DNA of 64,000 nucleotides from Streptomyces paludis (GTDB lineage Bacteria > Actinomycetota > Actinomycetes > Streptomycetales > Streptomycetaceae). A model generated the notes under the pieces. The model was not told the origin of the DNA. It did no database searches and saw nothing but the letters and a program-made list of their open reading frames with translations. The position numbers were made by a program, and so were the translations under genes. The stretch spans positions 7,564,001 through 7,628,000 of the forward strand of contig NZ_CP031194.1 in NCBI RefSeq assembly GCF_003344965.1, read 5' to 3'. Positions 56,387 to 64,000 of the stretch are shown here, one piece after another (the first letter of the stretch is position 1; each line of letters opens with the position of its first letter).

Positions 56387-57142
56387 TCAGGCGTTGGGGT
56401 CGAAGGCGATACCGGCGGGCTTGGCCTTGGTGAGGTGGGCCGCGAAGTTGGCGTCCTTCAGGCCGAAGTTCGCGCTGCCGAAGTCGTACGCGCTCAACTT
56501 GTCGCGCAGCCCGGCCGGGTAGCCGTTCCAGCCGACCAGGGCCGGATACTGCCAGGTGCGGTAGTGGTTCTCCGGCGGCTCGTCGTTCGCGTTCGCGAGC
56601 CGGAAGGTGTGGGTGCTCAGACCGTCCTTGTGGTAGACGATCTTCGGGTGGTCGCCGTCCCAGCGGACGTTACTGGCGGCGTGGACGGAGAAGCCGCCGT
56701 GGGCCGAGGTGGAGACGTACTTCGCCTGGTCGTTCTGGACCCAGACCGCGACGTGCTCCCAGTCGTGCCGGTGGCCGCCGATCGTCGCCTGGTCCTTCTC
56801 GAAGTAGAGGGCGTAGAGAATCACACACCAGCCGTTGTTGCACTTCTCCCGGGAGTAGCCGTTGGTGTTGTCGAGGTCCGAGGCGTCGTGGCATTCGCCG
56901 CTCAGTGAACCGGACGGCTTGAGACCGCCGTTGACGGTACCGTCGGGACCGATGGCCGGCGTGGGGTAGCAGCCGTCGGTGTCGTAGTCGTACGCCGGCT
57001 GCCACTTCCGCTCCAGCGCGGTCGCGTTCGCGGGCAGCGACGCGGGCGGGGCGGCCAGGGCGCTGCCGGGGAGAGCGACGACCAGCGCGACCGAGCTGAC
57101 GAGGACGAACGGGGCCCGGCGTATGCGCGTACTTCTCTGCAC
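56387..57142 (-). CDS. Secreted NPP1-type necrosis-inducing protein (NLP)
   Basis: A 251-residue protein with a Sec signal (RRAPFVLVSSVALVVALPGS, cleavage near ALA) and the diagnostic heptapeptide GHRHDWE near residue 122. That motif coordinates metal and is needed for membrane toxicity in plant-active NLPs. Four Cys (in DGCYP, GECHD, EKCNN, GWCVI) place it nearer the type 2 group. The GTG at 57142 follows CAGGAGGA. In known cases such proteins bind sphingolipid head groups of plant membranes; activity of this one is not known. It stands alone between two hairpin-bounded units. Confidence 0.9.
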   Translation of the reverse strand: MQRSTRIRRAPFVLVSSVALVVALPGSALAAPPASLPANATALERKWQPAYDYDTDGCYPTPAIGPDGTVNGGLKPSGSLSGECHDASDLDNTNGYSREKCNNGWCVILYALYFEKDQATIGGHRHDWEHVAVWVQNDQAKYVSTSAHGGFSVHAASNVRWDGDHPKIVYHKDGLSTHTFRLANANDEPPENHYRTWQYPALVGWNGYPAGLRDKLSAYDFGSANFGLKDANFAAHLTKAKPAGIAFDPNA

Positions 57143-57310
57143 AGAGTCCTCCTGAAGGACCGCGAGGGGGGAGAGGGAGCGGCTGCTTCACGTGCAGAGC
57201 CCACTCTCACCCGACTCGTCGAGTAACTCAACCGTGTGCGGTGTCGCAGGAGTGAAAAGTCAACAAACAGGCCCGTGGGGCGAGTTGCGTACGCGCGGGG
57301 ATCGGGCCGG

Positions 57311-58870
57311 CTACCGCTCCCGCGACAGGATCAGGTCGGCGGCCCGCTCCGCGAGCACCATCACCGTCACCACGGGGTTGGTCGCGGTGAGTGCCGGGAA
57401 GGCGGAGGCGTCGGCGACGCGCAGCCCTTCCACCCCGCGTACCCGAAGCTCGGGGTCGAGGACGGCCAGCGGGTCGTCGTCGGAGCCCATCCGGCAGGTA
57501 CCGCTGACGTGGTAGACGGTCTGGTGCGTGGCGCGGGCGATCCGCGACAGCTCTTCGTCGGACCGTACGTCCGGGCCGGGGAACACCTCACGCACCAGCC
57601 AGGAGCGCATGGGCTCCTCCTCGGCGATCCTCCGCGCGGCGCGCACCCCCGCGAGCAGGACCTTCTCGTCATGGCCGGCCGGGTCGGTGAAGTAGCGGTA
57701 GTCGATCTTCGGCGGCTGCTCGATGTCGGCCGTCTCGATCCACACCCGGCCGCGGCTCGCGGGCTTGGCCACGTTCGGGGCGATCGCCACGATGTTCTCG
57801 GGGAACGTGAAACCCTGCGCCAGGGGATGGTCGACGACAGGCTCGACCGGGAAGTGCATCAGGACGTCGGGCGCGTCCGTACGGCCGGTCAGCGAGAACA
57901 TCGCGCCCGCGTCCCAGCCGCTCGCGCTCGTGGCCGGGGGCGGCCCGGTGGACTCCCAGACGACCAGCCCCTCCGCGTGGTCCTGAAGGTTCTCCCCGAC
58001 GCCCGGCGCGTCCACGAGCACCTCGACTCCGGCCGCGTCGAGGACGTCGGACGGTCCGATGCCGGAGAGCTGCAACAGCTTGACGGTGTCGATCGCGCCG
58101 GCGCTGATGATCGTCTCGCGCCGGCCCGCGAAGAATCCGCCGTCGTCGAGTTCGACACCGGTCGCCCGCGGGGTACCTCCCGTACGGGGCTCCAGGACGA
58201 CCCGCCGGGCGCGGGCCCCGGTCAGGACATGGAGGTTGGGCCGGGAGCCGGCGAGCGCGTGGAGGTAGTGGATGGAGGTGGAGGACCGCAGGTTGGACTC
58301 CGGGGTGTAACCCACCTCGAAGAAGCCGGCGCCCCGGGCGTCGGTGTCGAGCCGGCCGTCGTTCCACTCGTCCCGCAGGGGAACCCCGAGGGCCTTGGCC
58401 GCGGCGGCGACCACATCGGCGACGAAGGGGTTGCGGTCCTCCGGCGCGACGGGACAGATGGGCGTCAGCAGCCGGTCGTAGTACGGCAGCACGGACTCCG
58501 GGGTCCAGCCGGTGGCGCCGAGCGCCACCCACTCCCGGAGATCGGAGGCGAGCGGGCGCCACGCGATCATCGTGTTGGTGGTGGAGCAGCCACCGAGGAT
58601 ACGCATCCGGGTCTGTCTGATCCCGGAGTTGCCGCGCTCCTGCGGGACGCTGCGGTAGTCGAGGTCGTACTCGCTCTCGACCATCTCCGCCCACCGGCGG
58701 ATCGCACGGGCCCGCTCCTCGTGCAGGTCGCTCGGCCCCCACTCCAGGAGCGCGACATGGACCGAGGGGTCCTCGGAGAGCCGGGAGGCGAGGACGCATC
58801 CCGCGGTACCCCCGCCCACGACCACGTAGTCGTACTCGCGGACGGCGGGATCGGGCGATGGTGTCGTCAT
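57311..58870 (-). CDS. GMC-family FAD oxidoreductase (choline-dehydrogenase-like)
   Basis: A 519-residue flavoprotein. VVVGGGTAGCVLASRLSED near residue 15 is the FAD dinucleotide fold, GGCSTTNTMIAWR the GMC signature 1 region, SAGAIDTVKLLQLSGIGP signature 2, and VYHVSGTCRMG with DASAFPALTATNP at the C-terminus holds the catalytic His and Asn. The ATG at 58870 follows AGGAGG. It oxidises an alcohol to an aldehyde or further; substrate unknown. It lies 114 bp after the NCS1 permease gene on the same strand, with paired hairpins between. Confidence 0.88.
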   Translation of the reverse strand: MTTPSPDPAVREYDYVVVGGGTAGCVLASRLSEDPSVHVALLEWGPSDLHEERARAIRRWAEMVESEYDLDYRSVPQERGNSGIRQTRMRILGGCSTTNTMIAWRPLASDLREWVALGATGWTPESVLPYYDRLLTPICPVAPEDRNPFVADVVAAAAKALGVPLRDEWNDGRLDTDARGAGFFEVGYTPESNLRSSTSIHYLHALAGSRPNLHVLTGARARRVVLEPRTGGTPRATGVELDDGGFFAGRRETIISAGAIDTVKLLQLSGIGPSDVLDAAGVEVLVDAPGVGENLQDHAEGLVVWESTGPPPATSASGWDAGAMFSLTGRTDAPDVLMHFPVEPVVDHPLAQGFTFPENIVAIAPNVAKPASRGRVWIETADIEQPPKIDYRYFTDPAGHDEKVLLAGVRAARRIAEEEPMRSWLVREVFPGPDVRSDEELSRIARATHQTVYHVSGTCRMGSDDDPLAVLDPELRVRGVEGLRVADASAFPALTATNPVVTVMVLAERAADLILSRER

Positions 58871-58895
58871 GACCGGGTGACCTCCTGTGCGGCGT

Positions 58896-58934
58896 ACCTG
58901 TGCTGCGGTGTACAGGTGCAGAGTGTGCTGCACC
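58896..58934 (-). other. Overlapping alternative hairpins between permease and GMC genes
   Basis: ACCTGT (58896-58901) can pair with ACAGGT (58912-58917), and GGTGCAG (58915-58921) with CTGCACC (58928-58934). The two helices share bases, so they exclude one another, an arrangement seen in attenuators. Both are short, so the evidence is weak. Confidence 0.3.
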
Positions 58935-58984
58935 GGGCTGATCCGGACGAACGGCGCGGCGCCGTGGTCGGGTCGTCTCCGTGC

Positions 58985-60415
58985 TCAGCCCGTCTCCGCC
59001 GTCGCGGCGAGCGCGTCCGGGCGCGCCGCCGGCGGCCGGGCGTCCCTGCCCTGTGCGCGGCGCATGAGGACGAGATACAGCGGACAGATGACCACGAGGC
59101 CCACGATCCAGGAGACGTCGACACCGCCGAGCGCCGTCGCCACCGGTCCCTCGTACATGGTGGTGCTCAGGAACGGCAGCTGGACGACGACGCCGAGGAC
59201 GTAACAGACGATGGCGTTGACATTGAACCTGCCGTAGCGGCCGCCGTCACGCTCGAAGAGCGCGTCGATGTCGTACTCGCCGTGGCGCAGCGCGTAGTAG
59301 TCGATCAGATTGACCGCGGTCCACGGGATCAGGACACAGAGCAGCAGTGTCATGAAGTTGGTGAAGTTCACCAGGAAGTCCGCCCGGCCCAGGACCGCCA
59401 TGGCCTGCGCGGCGAGGAAGAGGACACAGCACACCGCGCCGCGGCCGACGGCCCGGGGCATCCAGCGCGGGAACAGGGTCTGGCCGATGGTGATGGTGGA
59501 CAGGGCGCCGCAGTAGAGGTTCATGGCGTTGGTGCCCGCGATGGCGAGGCCGAACACCGCGATGACGAGCCCGCCGATGCCGTGGGTGAACTGGCTCAGC
59601 CCCTCGACGGTGTCGTCCTTGGGATACGCGGCACCGGCGAGCACACCGAGGATCATCGGGAAGAGCGAGCCGAGCACGGCCCCGCTGTAGGTGGCCCAGA
59701 AGGCGGGGCGGACCCCGGTGTCCCGGGGCATGTAGCGCGTGTAGTCGGAGACGTACGGTGCGTAGGCGATCTGCCACAGCGCGGCCAGCGACACGGTGCC
59801 CATGAACCCGGCGGCCGTGAAGCTGCCCGAGGTCCAGGTGTGCGCGGGCGCGCCGTTGACACCCAGTCCCCACACGAAGGCGAGGACGAGCACCAGGCCC
59901 GCCACGATGCTGAGGGCGCCGCTGATGGCGTGGATCAGCCGGTAGCCGACGATGGCACCGAGCACACTGACCAGACCGATGAGTGTGATCGCCGCGTTCT
60001 GGCCGATGTGCAGGAGCGAGGCGATGGCCTGGCCGCCCAGCACCAGATTGGAGGCGAAGAAGCCCACGTACATGATCACGACGATGACGACTACGAGCAG
60101 ACTGCCGAAGGAGCCGAACTGTGCGCGGGTCTGGAGCATCTGGGGCACCCCCATCTGCGGACCCTGCGCGGCGTGCAGCGCCATGACGACACCGCCGACG
60201 ATGTTTCCCACCGCCACGGCGAGGATCGCCGCCCAGACCGGCAGCCCGTAGACGACGGTGGCCACGGCCCCCGTCGCCACGGTCAGGAGCATGATGTTGG
60301 ATCCGAACCAGATGGTGAACAGGTTACGGGCACTGCCGTGACGCTCGGTGACCGGAATGTGGTCGATCGTGCGGACCTCGACGGCGGAACCCCGCGATGC
60401 GACGGCGTCAGTCAT
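58985..60415 (-). CDS. NCS1-family nucleobase/cation permease
   Basis: A 476-residue transporter with about 12 membrane helices. IPVTERHGSARNLFTIWFGSN at the N-terminus is the NCS1 entry motif, and GNIVGGVVMALHAAQGPQMGVPQ follows in helix 3; WQIAYAPYVSDYTRYMP is the other conserved site. NCS1 proteins import cytosine, purines, hydantoins, thiamine or related ring compounds with sodium or protons. The ATG at 60415 has AGAAGG upstream. Divergent from a LysR gene whose predicted box lies in the shared region. Confidence 0.9.
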   Translation of the reverse strand: MTDAVASRGSAVEVRTIDHIPVTERHGSARNLFTIWFGSNIMLLTVATGAVATVVYGLPVWAAILAVAVGNIVGGVVMALHAAQGPQMGVPQMLQTRAQFGSFGSLLVVVIVVIMYVGFFASNLVLGGQAIASLLHIGQNAAITLIGLVSVLGAIVGYRLIHAISGALSIVAGLVLVLAFVWGLGVNGAPAHTWTSGSFTAAGFMGTVSLAALWQIAYAPYVSDYTRYMPRDTGVRPAFWATYSGAVLGSLFPMILGVLAGAAYPKDDTVEGLSQFTHGIGGLVIAVFGLAIAGTNAMNLYCGALSTITIGQTLFPRWMPRAVGRGAVCCVLFLAAQAMAVLGRADFLVNFTNFMTLLLCVLIPWTAVNLIDYYALRHGEYDIDALFERDGGRYGRFNVNAIVCYVLGVVVQLPFLSTTMYEGPVATALGGVDVSWIVGLVVICPLYLVLMRRAQGRDARPPAARPDALAATAETG

Positions 60416-60504
60416 ACGGCACCTTCTCGGATGGGAGGGGCGAATGCGAACCGGAAACGACCCCGGAGCGAATGCTTGGGGAGTATGCTCCGCCGACGAC
60501 ATGG

Positions 60505-60552
60505 CATCAGACAAACAAGAATTGGAGAAGCATTGCATCAGTTTTACTGAGG
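60505..60552. promoter_or_regulatory. LysR-type binding region between permease and regulator
   Basis: CATCAGTTTTACTGAGG (60536-60552) is a palindrome with T-N11-A (60538 and 60550), the LysR box layout. A half-match CATCAGACAAACAAGAA begins 31 bp earlier at 60505, on the same helix face, like the recognition/activation pair of LysR promoters. The patch is unusually AT-rich for this genome. Confidence 0.6.
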
Positions 60553-60613
60553 AAGCAGAGGGGCAATCCGTTCGGAACTCCGGCGTAGCGCGACGGAAAC
60601 GGGACGCGCGGGG

Positions 60614-60683
60614 AAACAGCTCCGTACGGCGAAACGGCTCCGTGCGAGGAAACGGCTCCGTACGAGGGCGGCTCCGTACGAGG
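60614..60683 (+). repeat. Four imperfect tandem repeats before the LysR gene
   Basis: Units of 18 bp with the core CGGCTCCGTACGAGG begin at 60614, 60632 and 60650, and a fourth, shorter by 2 bp, follows at about 60668. They fall in the LysR leader, close to its ribosome site. Confidence 0.6.
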
Positions 60684-60708
60684 GACATACAAAGCGAGGG
60701 AGAACGAG

Positions 60709-61665
60709 TTGAGCAAGCGCCCCGAGGTAACCCTCGTGCAGTTGCACTATTTCGTCGCGGCGGCCGAGCGGCTCAGCATGACCGCGGCGGCGCAGGACTT
60801 CTTCGTCGCCCAGTCGGCCGTCTCGGCGGCCATCGGCCAGCTGGAGCAGCAGGTGGGGGTGCAGCTGTTCATCCGGCAGCGCTCGAAGGGCCTGATCCTC
60901 ACGGCCGCCGGCCTCCAGTTCCTCGGGGACGTCCGGGCGCTGCTGCTCACGCTCGACGGCGCGCTCGACGCCGCGCGCGGCTTCGACAACCAGGTCCGCG
61001 GCACCCTGCGCATCGCGTGTTTCGTCACCCTCGCGCCGTTCATGCTGCCCCGGCTGATCGCCCGGTGCCGCGCGGTGCACCCGTATCTGGACATCGCGGT
61101 GGAGGAGGTCGACGCCGAGGGCGGCAGGGAGGCGCTGCGCACCGGCCGGGCCGAACTGCTGCTGGGGTACGACTTCGCGCTCGGGGAGGATGTCGCGCGC
61201 GAGACCGTGGTGCAGGCGCCACCGCATGTGATCCTGCCCCCGGACCATCCCCTCGCCGGCGGCGAGCAGGTCTTCCTGCGGGAACTGGCGAAGGAGCGGT
61301 TCATCCTCCTCGACCTGCCCTACAGCCGGGACTACTTCCTGCGCGTGCTGTCGTCGGCCGGTCTGGAACCGGACATCCGGCACCGCTCGGTGAGCTACGA
61401 GACGGTCCGCTCCCTGGTCGCCCACGGACACGGGTTCTCCCTGCTCAACCAGCGGCCCGCGCACGACCTCACCTACGACGGCTACCCGGTGACCGCGCTG
61501 CCGATCGCGGACGACGTGCCCTCCCTGGCCGTCGTCGTCGCCTCCCTGCGCGGTGTACGGCAGAGCGCGCGGGCCCGCGCGGTGGCCACCGTGATCCGCG
61601 AGGTGGCGCTCCGTACGGCGAGCATGCCGCGCCCCGGGGCCGGTCCCGGCCGGAGCGCGCCCTGA
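60709..61665 (+). CDS. LysR-family transcriptional regulator
   Basis: A 318-residue regulator. The helix-turn-helix spans residues about 5-63 (QLHYFVAAAERLSMTAAAQDF, SQSAVSAAIGQLE-type core AVSAAIGQLEQQ). The effector domain starts near 92 (GTLRIACFVTLAPFMLP). The TTG start is preceded by GAGGGAGA. It is placed between the permease unit and the monooxygenase unit, and similar 17-bp boxes lie before both. Confidence 0.9.
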   Translation: MSKRPEVTLVQLHYFVAAAERLSMTAAAQDFFVAQSAVSAAIGQLEQQVGVQLFIRQRSKGLILTAAGLQFLGDVRALLLTLDGALDAARGFDNQVRGTLRIACFVTLAPFMLPRLIARCRAVHPYLDIAVEEVDAEGGREALRTGRAELLLGYDFALGEDVARETVVQAPPHVILPPDHPLAGGEQVFLRELAKERFILLDLPYSRDYFLRVLSSAGLEPDIRHRSVSYETVRSLVAHGHGFSLLNQRPAHDLTYDGYPVTALPIADDVPSLAVVVASLRGVRQSARARAVATVIREVALRTASMPRPGAGPGRSAP

Positions 61666-61786
61666 GCCGTCCCGAGCGGCACGTTTCCGTCGTGTTGCGA
61701 AAAGAAAACGCCGGATCCCGTCCGATCCGCGAGACGAACACGGCGCGGTCCATTCGCTTGGCCCGATTCCCGTGCCGCGCTTTCCA

Positions 61787-61803
61787 CATCTGTCGATCAG
61801 ATG
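61787..61803. promoter_or_regulatory. Perfect LysR-type box before the monooxygenase operon
   Basis: CATCTGTCGATCAGATG is a perfect 6-bp inverted repeat with 5-bp spacer and T-N11-A (61789 and 61801). It fits the same pattern CATC-W-G-N5-C-W-GA-K-G as the site at 60536. The remainder of the 249-bp gap holds a 6-bp palindrome (61712-61729) and no gene. Confidence 0.65.
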
Positions 61804-61914
61804 CTCCATAGCTGAAACATCTATTGGACAGGGTTTTCCGTGCGTCCAAGGATGTCTCCCAGCGGCCGTCCGTCAGCACCACGCACGGGCGGAGCCGCCT
61901 GAGCGGAGGTTGAT

Positions 61915-63255
61915 ATGCCGGTGGAAGAAACCGAGGTGGTCGTCGTCGGGGCGGGCCAGGCGGGCGTGGCGATGAGTGAGCATCTGGGCGCCGCGGGTAT
62001 TCCGCACATCGTCCTGGAGCGCCACCGGGTCGCCGAGCGCTGGCGCTCCGAGCGGTGGGACTCCCTGGTCGCGAACGGGCCCGCGTGGCACGACCGGTTC
62101 CCCGGACTGGAGTTCTCCGCCGTCGCCCCCGACGGCTTCGCGTCGAAGGAGCAGGTCGCCGACTACTTCGTCGCCTACGCCGAGAAGATCGGCGCCCCGG
62201 TCCGCTGCGGGGTCGAGGTGACCTCGGTCCGCAGACACACCGGCCGCCCCGGTTTCCGGATCGAGACATCGGACGGTGTCATCGACGCGCGCTTCGTCGT
62301 CGCCGCGACCGGGCCGTTCCAGCGGCCGGTGATCCCGCCCCTCGTCCCGGACGGCGCCGTGGCCGCGCAGATCCACTCCAGCGCGTACCGGAACCCGGAG
62401 CAACTGCCCGACGGCGCCGTCCTCGTCGTCGGCGCCGGCTCCTCGGGCGTGCAGATCGCCGACGAGCTGCGCCGTTCGGGACGCCGTGTCTTCCTCTCCG
62501 TCGGCCCGCACGACCGTCCGCCCCGCCAGTACCGCGGGCGGGACTTCTGCTGGTGGCTGGGCGTACTGGGACGCTGGGACGCGGAGACGCCCCCGCAGGG
62601 CGCCGAGCACGTCACCATCGCGGTCAGCGGCGCGCGCGGCGGTCACACCGTCGACTTCCGCGCGCTCGCGGCGGACGGGATCCGGCTCGTCGGGCTGACC
62701 GAGTCCTACGCGGACGGGACTTTGCGCTTCGCCCCGGACCTCGCCACGAACATCGCCGAGGGCGACGCCAAGTACCTCGAACTCCTCCGCGCGGCCGACG
62801 CGTACGTCGAGCGCGACGGGCTCGATCTGCCCGAGGAGCCGGAAGCCCATGTCCTCGGTCCCGACCCGGAGTGTGTGACCGCTCCGCTCCTGGAACTCGA
62901 CCTCGCCGAGGCCGGGGTGACGTCGATCGTCTGGGCGACGGGCTTCGCCGCCGACTACGGCTGGCTGGAGGTCGACACGTTCGACGGGAAGGGCCGTCCG
63001 GACCAGCGGCGCGGGGTGGCCCGCGAGCCCGGTCTGTACTTCCTGGGCCTGCCGTGGCTGTCCCGGCGCGGATCGAGCTTCATCTGGGGGGTCTGGCACG
63101 ACGCCCGGCATGTCGCCGACCACATCACGACCCGGCGGAGCTATCTCACGTACGCGGGCGCTGACAGCCGGCCCGGCACCGGCGAAGGGCCCGGCACCGG
63201 CGAGAGGCCCGCCCTCGCAGGTCCGCCCCGTACAACGCCCACGACCCGGAAGTGA
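61915..63255 (+). CDS. FAD/NADPH-dependent monooxygenase (CzcO/flavin-containing type)
   Basis: A 446-residue flavoprotein with two dinucleotide folds: VVVVGAGQAGVAMSEHL at residues about 8-24 for FAD and VLVVGAGSSGVQIADEL near 172 for NADPH. The fold motifs and the VWATGF segment near 340 (SIVWATGFAADYGW) are those of class B flavin monooxygenases, though the full FxGxxxHxxx(W/F) fingerprint is not clear. The ATG has GGAGG 7 bp upstream. It heads a three-gene coupled operon with a RidA-like and a DUF1028 protein; the substrate is probably an amine or N-heterocycle. Confidence 0.85.
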   Translation: MPVEETEVVVVGAGQAGVAMSEHLGAAGIPHIVLERHRVAERWRSERWDSLVANGPAWHDRFPGLEFSAVAPDGFASKEQVADYFVAYAEKIGAPVRCGVEVTSVRRHTGRPGFRIETSDGVIDARFVVAATGPFQRPVIPPLVPDGAVAAQIHSSAYRNPEQLPDGAVLVVGAGSSGVQIADELRRSGRRVFLSVGPHDRPPRQYRGRDFCWWLGVLGRWDAETPPQGAEHVTIAVSGARGGHTVDFRALAADGIRLVGLTESYADGTLRFAPDLATNIAEGDAKYLELLRAADAYVERDGLDLPEEPEAHVLGPDPECVTAPLLELDLAEAGVTSIVWATGFAADYGWLEVDTFDGKGRPDQRRGVAREPGLYFLGLPWLSRRGSSFIWGVWHDARHVADHITTRRSYLTYAGADSRPGTGEGPGTGERPALAGPPRTTPTTRK

Positions 63256-63269
63256 CCGAGGAGCAGACG

Positions 63270-63779
63270 ATGACCTCCCAGCCCTCCCCGACCTCGCGGA
63301 CCACACCGGCCTCCTCCCCGGACGGGGGCCGCCCCGTGCGCGCCCCGATCACCGTCGGCGGACACACCCGCATCCGCCCGTTCAACACCCGGGACACCTA
63401 TCCCGAGCAGAGCCTCGACAACGACCTCTGCCAGGCCGTCGTCGCCGGAAACACCGTCTACGTCCGCGGACAGATCGGGCAGGATCTCCGTACCAGCGAG
63501 TCCGTGGGCCTCGGTGACGCCGGGGCCCAGGCCGAGCAGGCCATGGCGAACATCAAGACGCTCCTCGAAGAGGCCGGCGGCCGGATGGAACATCTGGTGA
63601 AACTGACGATCTACCTCATCGATCCCCGGTACCGGGAGGCGGTGTACCGCGCGGTGGGCCGCTGGACCGAGGGGGTGCACCCGATCTCCACCGGACTGGT
63701 GGTCTCCGCCCTGGCCCGGCCCGAGTGGCTGTGCGAGATCGACGCGATCGCGGTGCTCCCCGAGGGGCGGCGGACATGA
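63270..63779 (+). CDS. RidA/YjgF-family protein
   Basis: A 169-residue protein with a Ser/Pro-rich N-terminus and a RidA fold from about residue 40: NTVYVRGQIGQDLRT, GAQAEQAMANIKTLLEEAGG and HLVKLTIYLIDPRYREAVY. Family members hydrolyse reactive enamines and imines, or act as specialised amidohydrolases in catabolic operons. GAGGAG at 6 bp before ATG 63270 fixes the start; the GTG at 63252 overlapping the monooxygenase stop is less likely. The stop overlaps the next gene (ATGA). Confidence 0.88.
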   Translation: MTSQPSPTSRTTPASSPDGGRPVRAPITVGGHTRIRPFNTRDTYPEQSLDNDLCQAVVAGNTVYVRGQIGQDLRTSESVGLGDAGAQAEQAMANIKTLLEEAGGRMEHLVKLTIYLIDPRYREAVYRAVGRWTEGVHPISTGLVVSALARPEWLCEIDAIAVLPEGRRT

Positions 63780-64000
63780 CCTTCTCGCTCCTGGTCCGGG
63801 ACGGCGGCCGGTTCGGCGTCGCGGTCAGCTCGTCGAGCCCGGCTGTCGCCGCGCGCTGCGCACACCTGCGGCCCGGCGTCGGCGCCGCCGCCTCGCAGAA
63901 CATCACCGACCCCACCCTCGGCACCGGTCTGCTCGACCGGCTGGCCGAACACAACGACGCGCGGCGCGCGCTGTCCGAGGTCACCGGCGCGGACGGCAAC
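63776..64000 (+). CDS. DUF1028 Ntn-hydrolase-like protein (3'-truncated)
   Basis: Only the first 75 residues are in the window. MTFSLLVRDG and the following FGVAVSSSSPAVAARC plus GVGAAASQNITDPTLG match the start of DUF1028 proteins, which have an Ntn-hydrolase-like fold, often lie beside RidA and peptidase/amidase genes, and have no settled reaction. The ATG overlaps the RidA stop. Confidence 0.82.
   Translation, partial: MTFSLLVRDGGRFGVAVSSSSPAVAARCAHLRPGVGAAASQNITDPTLGTGLLDRLAEHNDARRALSEVTGADGN

Noticed and set aside
57236..60550. Open frame of 1104 codons on the plus strand over the GMC and NCS1 genes
   Set aside because: His/Asp/Arg-rich shadow without motifs; both opposite-strand genes have full family signatures and ribosome sites.
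1..64000. tRNA, rRNA, CRISPR arrays, insertion sequences, attachment sites
   Set aside because: No cloverleaf-like sequence beside coding gaps, no regular spacer repeats, no transposase or integrase motifs in any frame examined.

Overview
The window is 64 kb of very GC-rich DNA with strong third-position GC bias, many GTG and TTG starts, pervasive ATGA/GTGA stop-start overlaps, ECF sigma/zinc-finger anti-sigma modules, ABC sugar importers without their own ATPase, and a 2-methylisoborneol (geosmin-like odorant) locus with an EshA shell protein. Together these point to a Streptomyces or close relative. No tRNA, rRNA, CRISPR array, transposase or phage gene was seen.

Layout. (1) 1-2739: a truncated flavin monooxygenase of the NtaA/DszA type, a two-domain rhodanese and a GntR/FCD repressor. 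(2) 2753-4243: an alpha/beta hydrolase and its overlapping TetR-family gene, behind a strong promoter wrapped in four half-sites with an exact 10-bp period. (3) 4343-8561: an ECF sigma factor, zf-HC2 membrane anti-sigma, ABC ATPase and two membrane proteins, all translationally coupled. A secreted NodB-type polysaccharide deacetylase (8642-10174) converges on them and may carry the same ECF-type promoter. (4) 10402-34614: a glycan-utilisation locus of about 24 kb. Reading on the minus strand from 31500 it encodes: solute-binding lipoprotein, two permeases, a 59-residue membrane protein, GH29 fucosidase, a membrane foldase, a secreted beta-helix protein with a discoidin domain, GH38 alpha-mannosidase, a second binding protein and two permeases, a GH5 mannosidase-like enzyme, GH3, and a secreted GH85 endo-beta-N-acetylglucosaminidase. 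A LacI repressor and a divergent GH35 beta-galactosidase sit at the head. Three copies of one LacI-type operator lie at the two control regions. The enzyme set fits uptake and stepwise breakdown of protein N-glycans: GH85 release outside the cell, import, then alpha-mannosidase and beta-mannosidase inside.

(5) 34667-38348: family 2B encapsulin shell (EshA), 2-methylisoborneol synthase with a disordered cargo-type N-terminus, and geranyl diphosphate C-methyltransferase. (6) 38661-56315: a PUFA-synthase-like multi-enzyme set. It has a KS-CLF-AT-(DH)n protein, a KS-AT-ACP-KR-DH protein, a PfaD-type enoyl reductase and a free-standing thioester-reductase-like SDR, with a divergent wax-ester synthase/DGAT. 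The inferred logic is a reduced or unsaturated acyl chain, reductive release to aldehyde or alcohol, then esterification. This is the strongest candidate for an undescribed system. (7) 56387-57142: a secreted necrosis-inducing NPP1-like protein (NLP). (8) 57311-64000: GMC oxidoreductase, NCS1 permease, divergent LysR regulator, then a flavin monooxygenase, RidA-like protein and truncated DUF1028 protein. A shared 17-bp T-N11-A palindrome in front of both transcription units links them into one LysR regulon, probably for a nitrogenous substrate.

All functional calls rest on reading motifs by eye; no database search was run.
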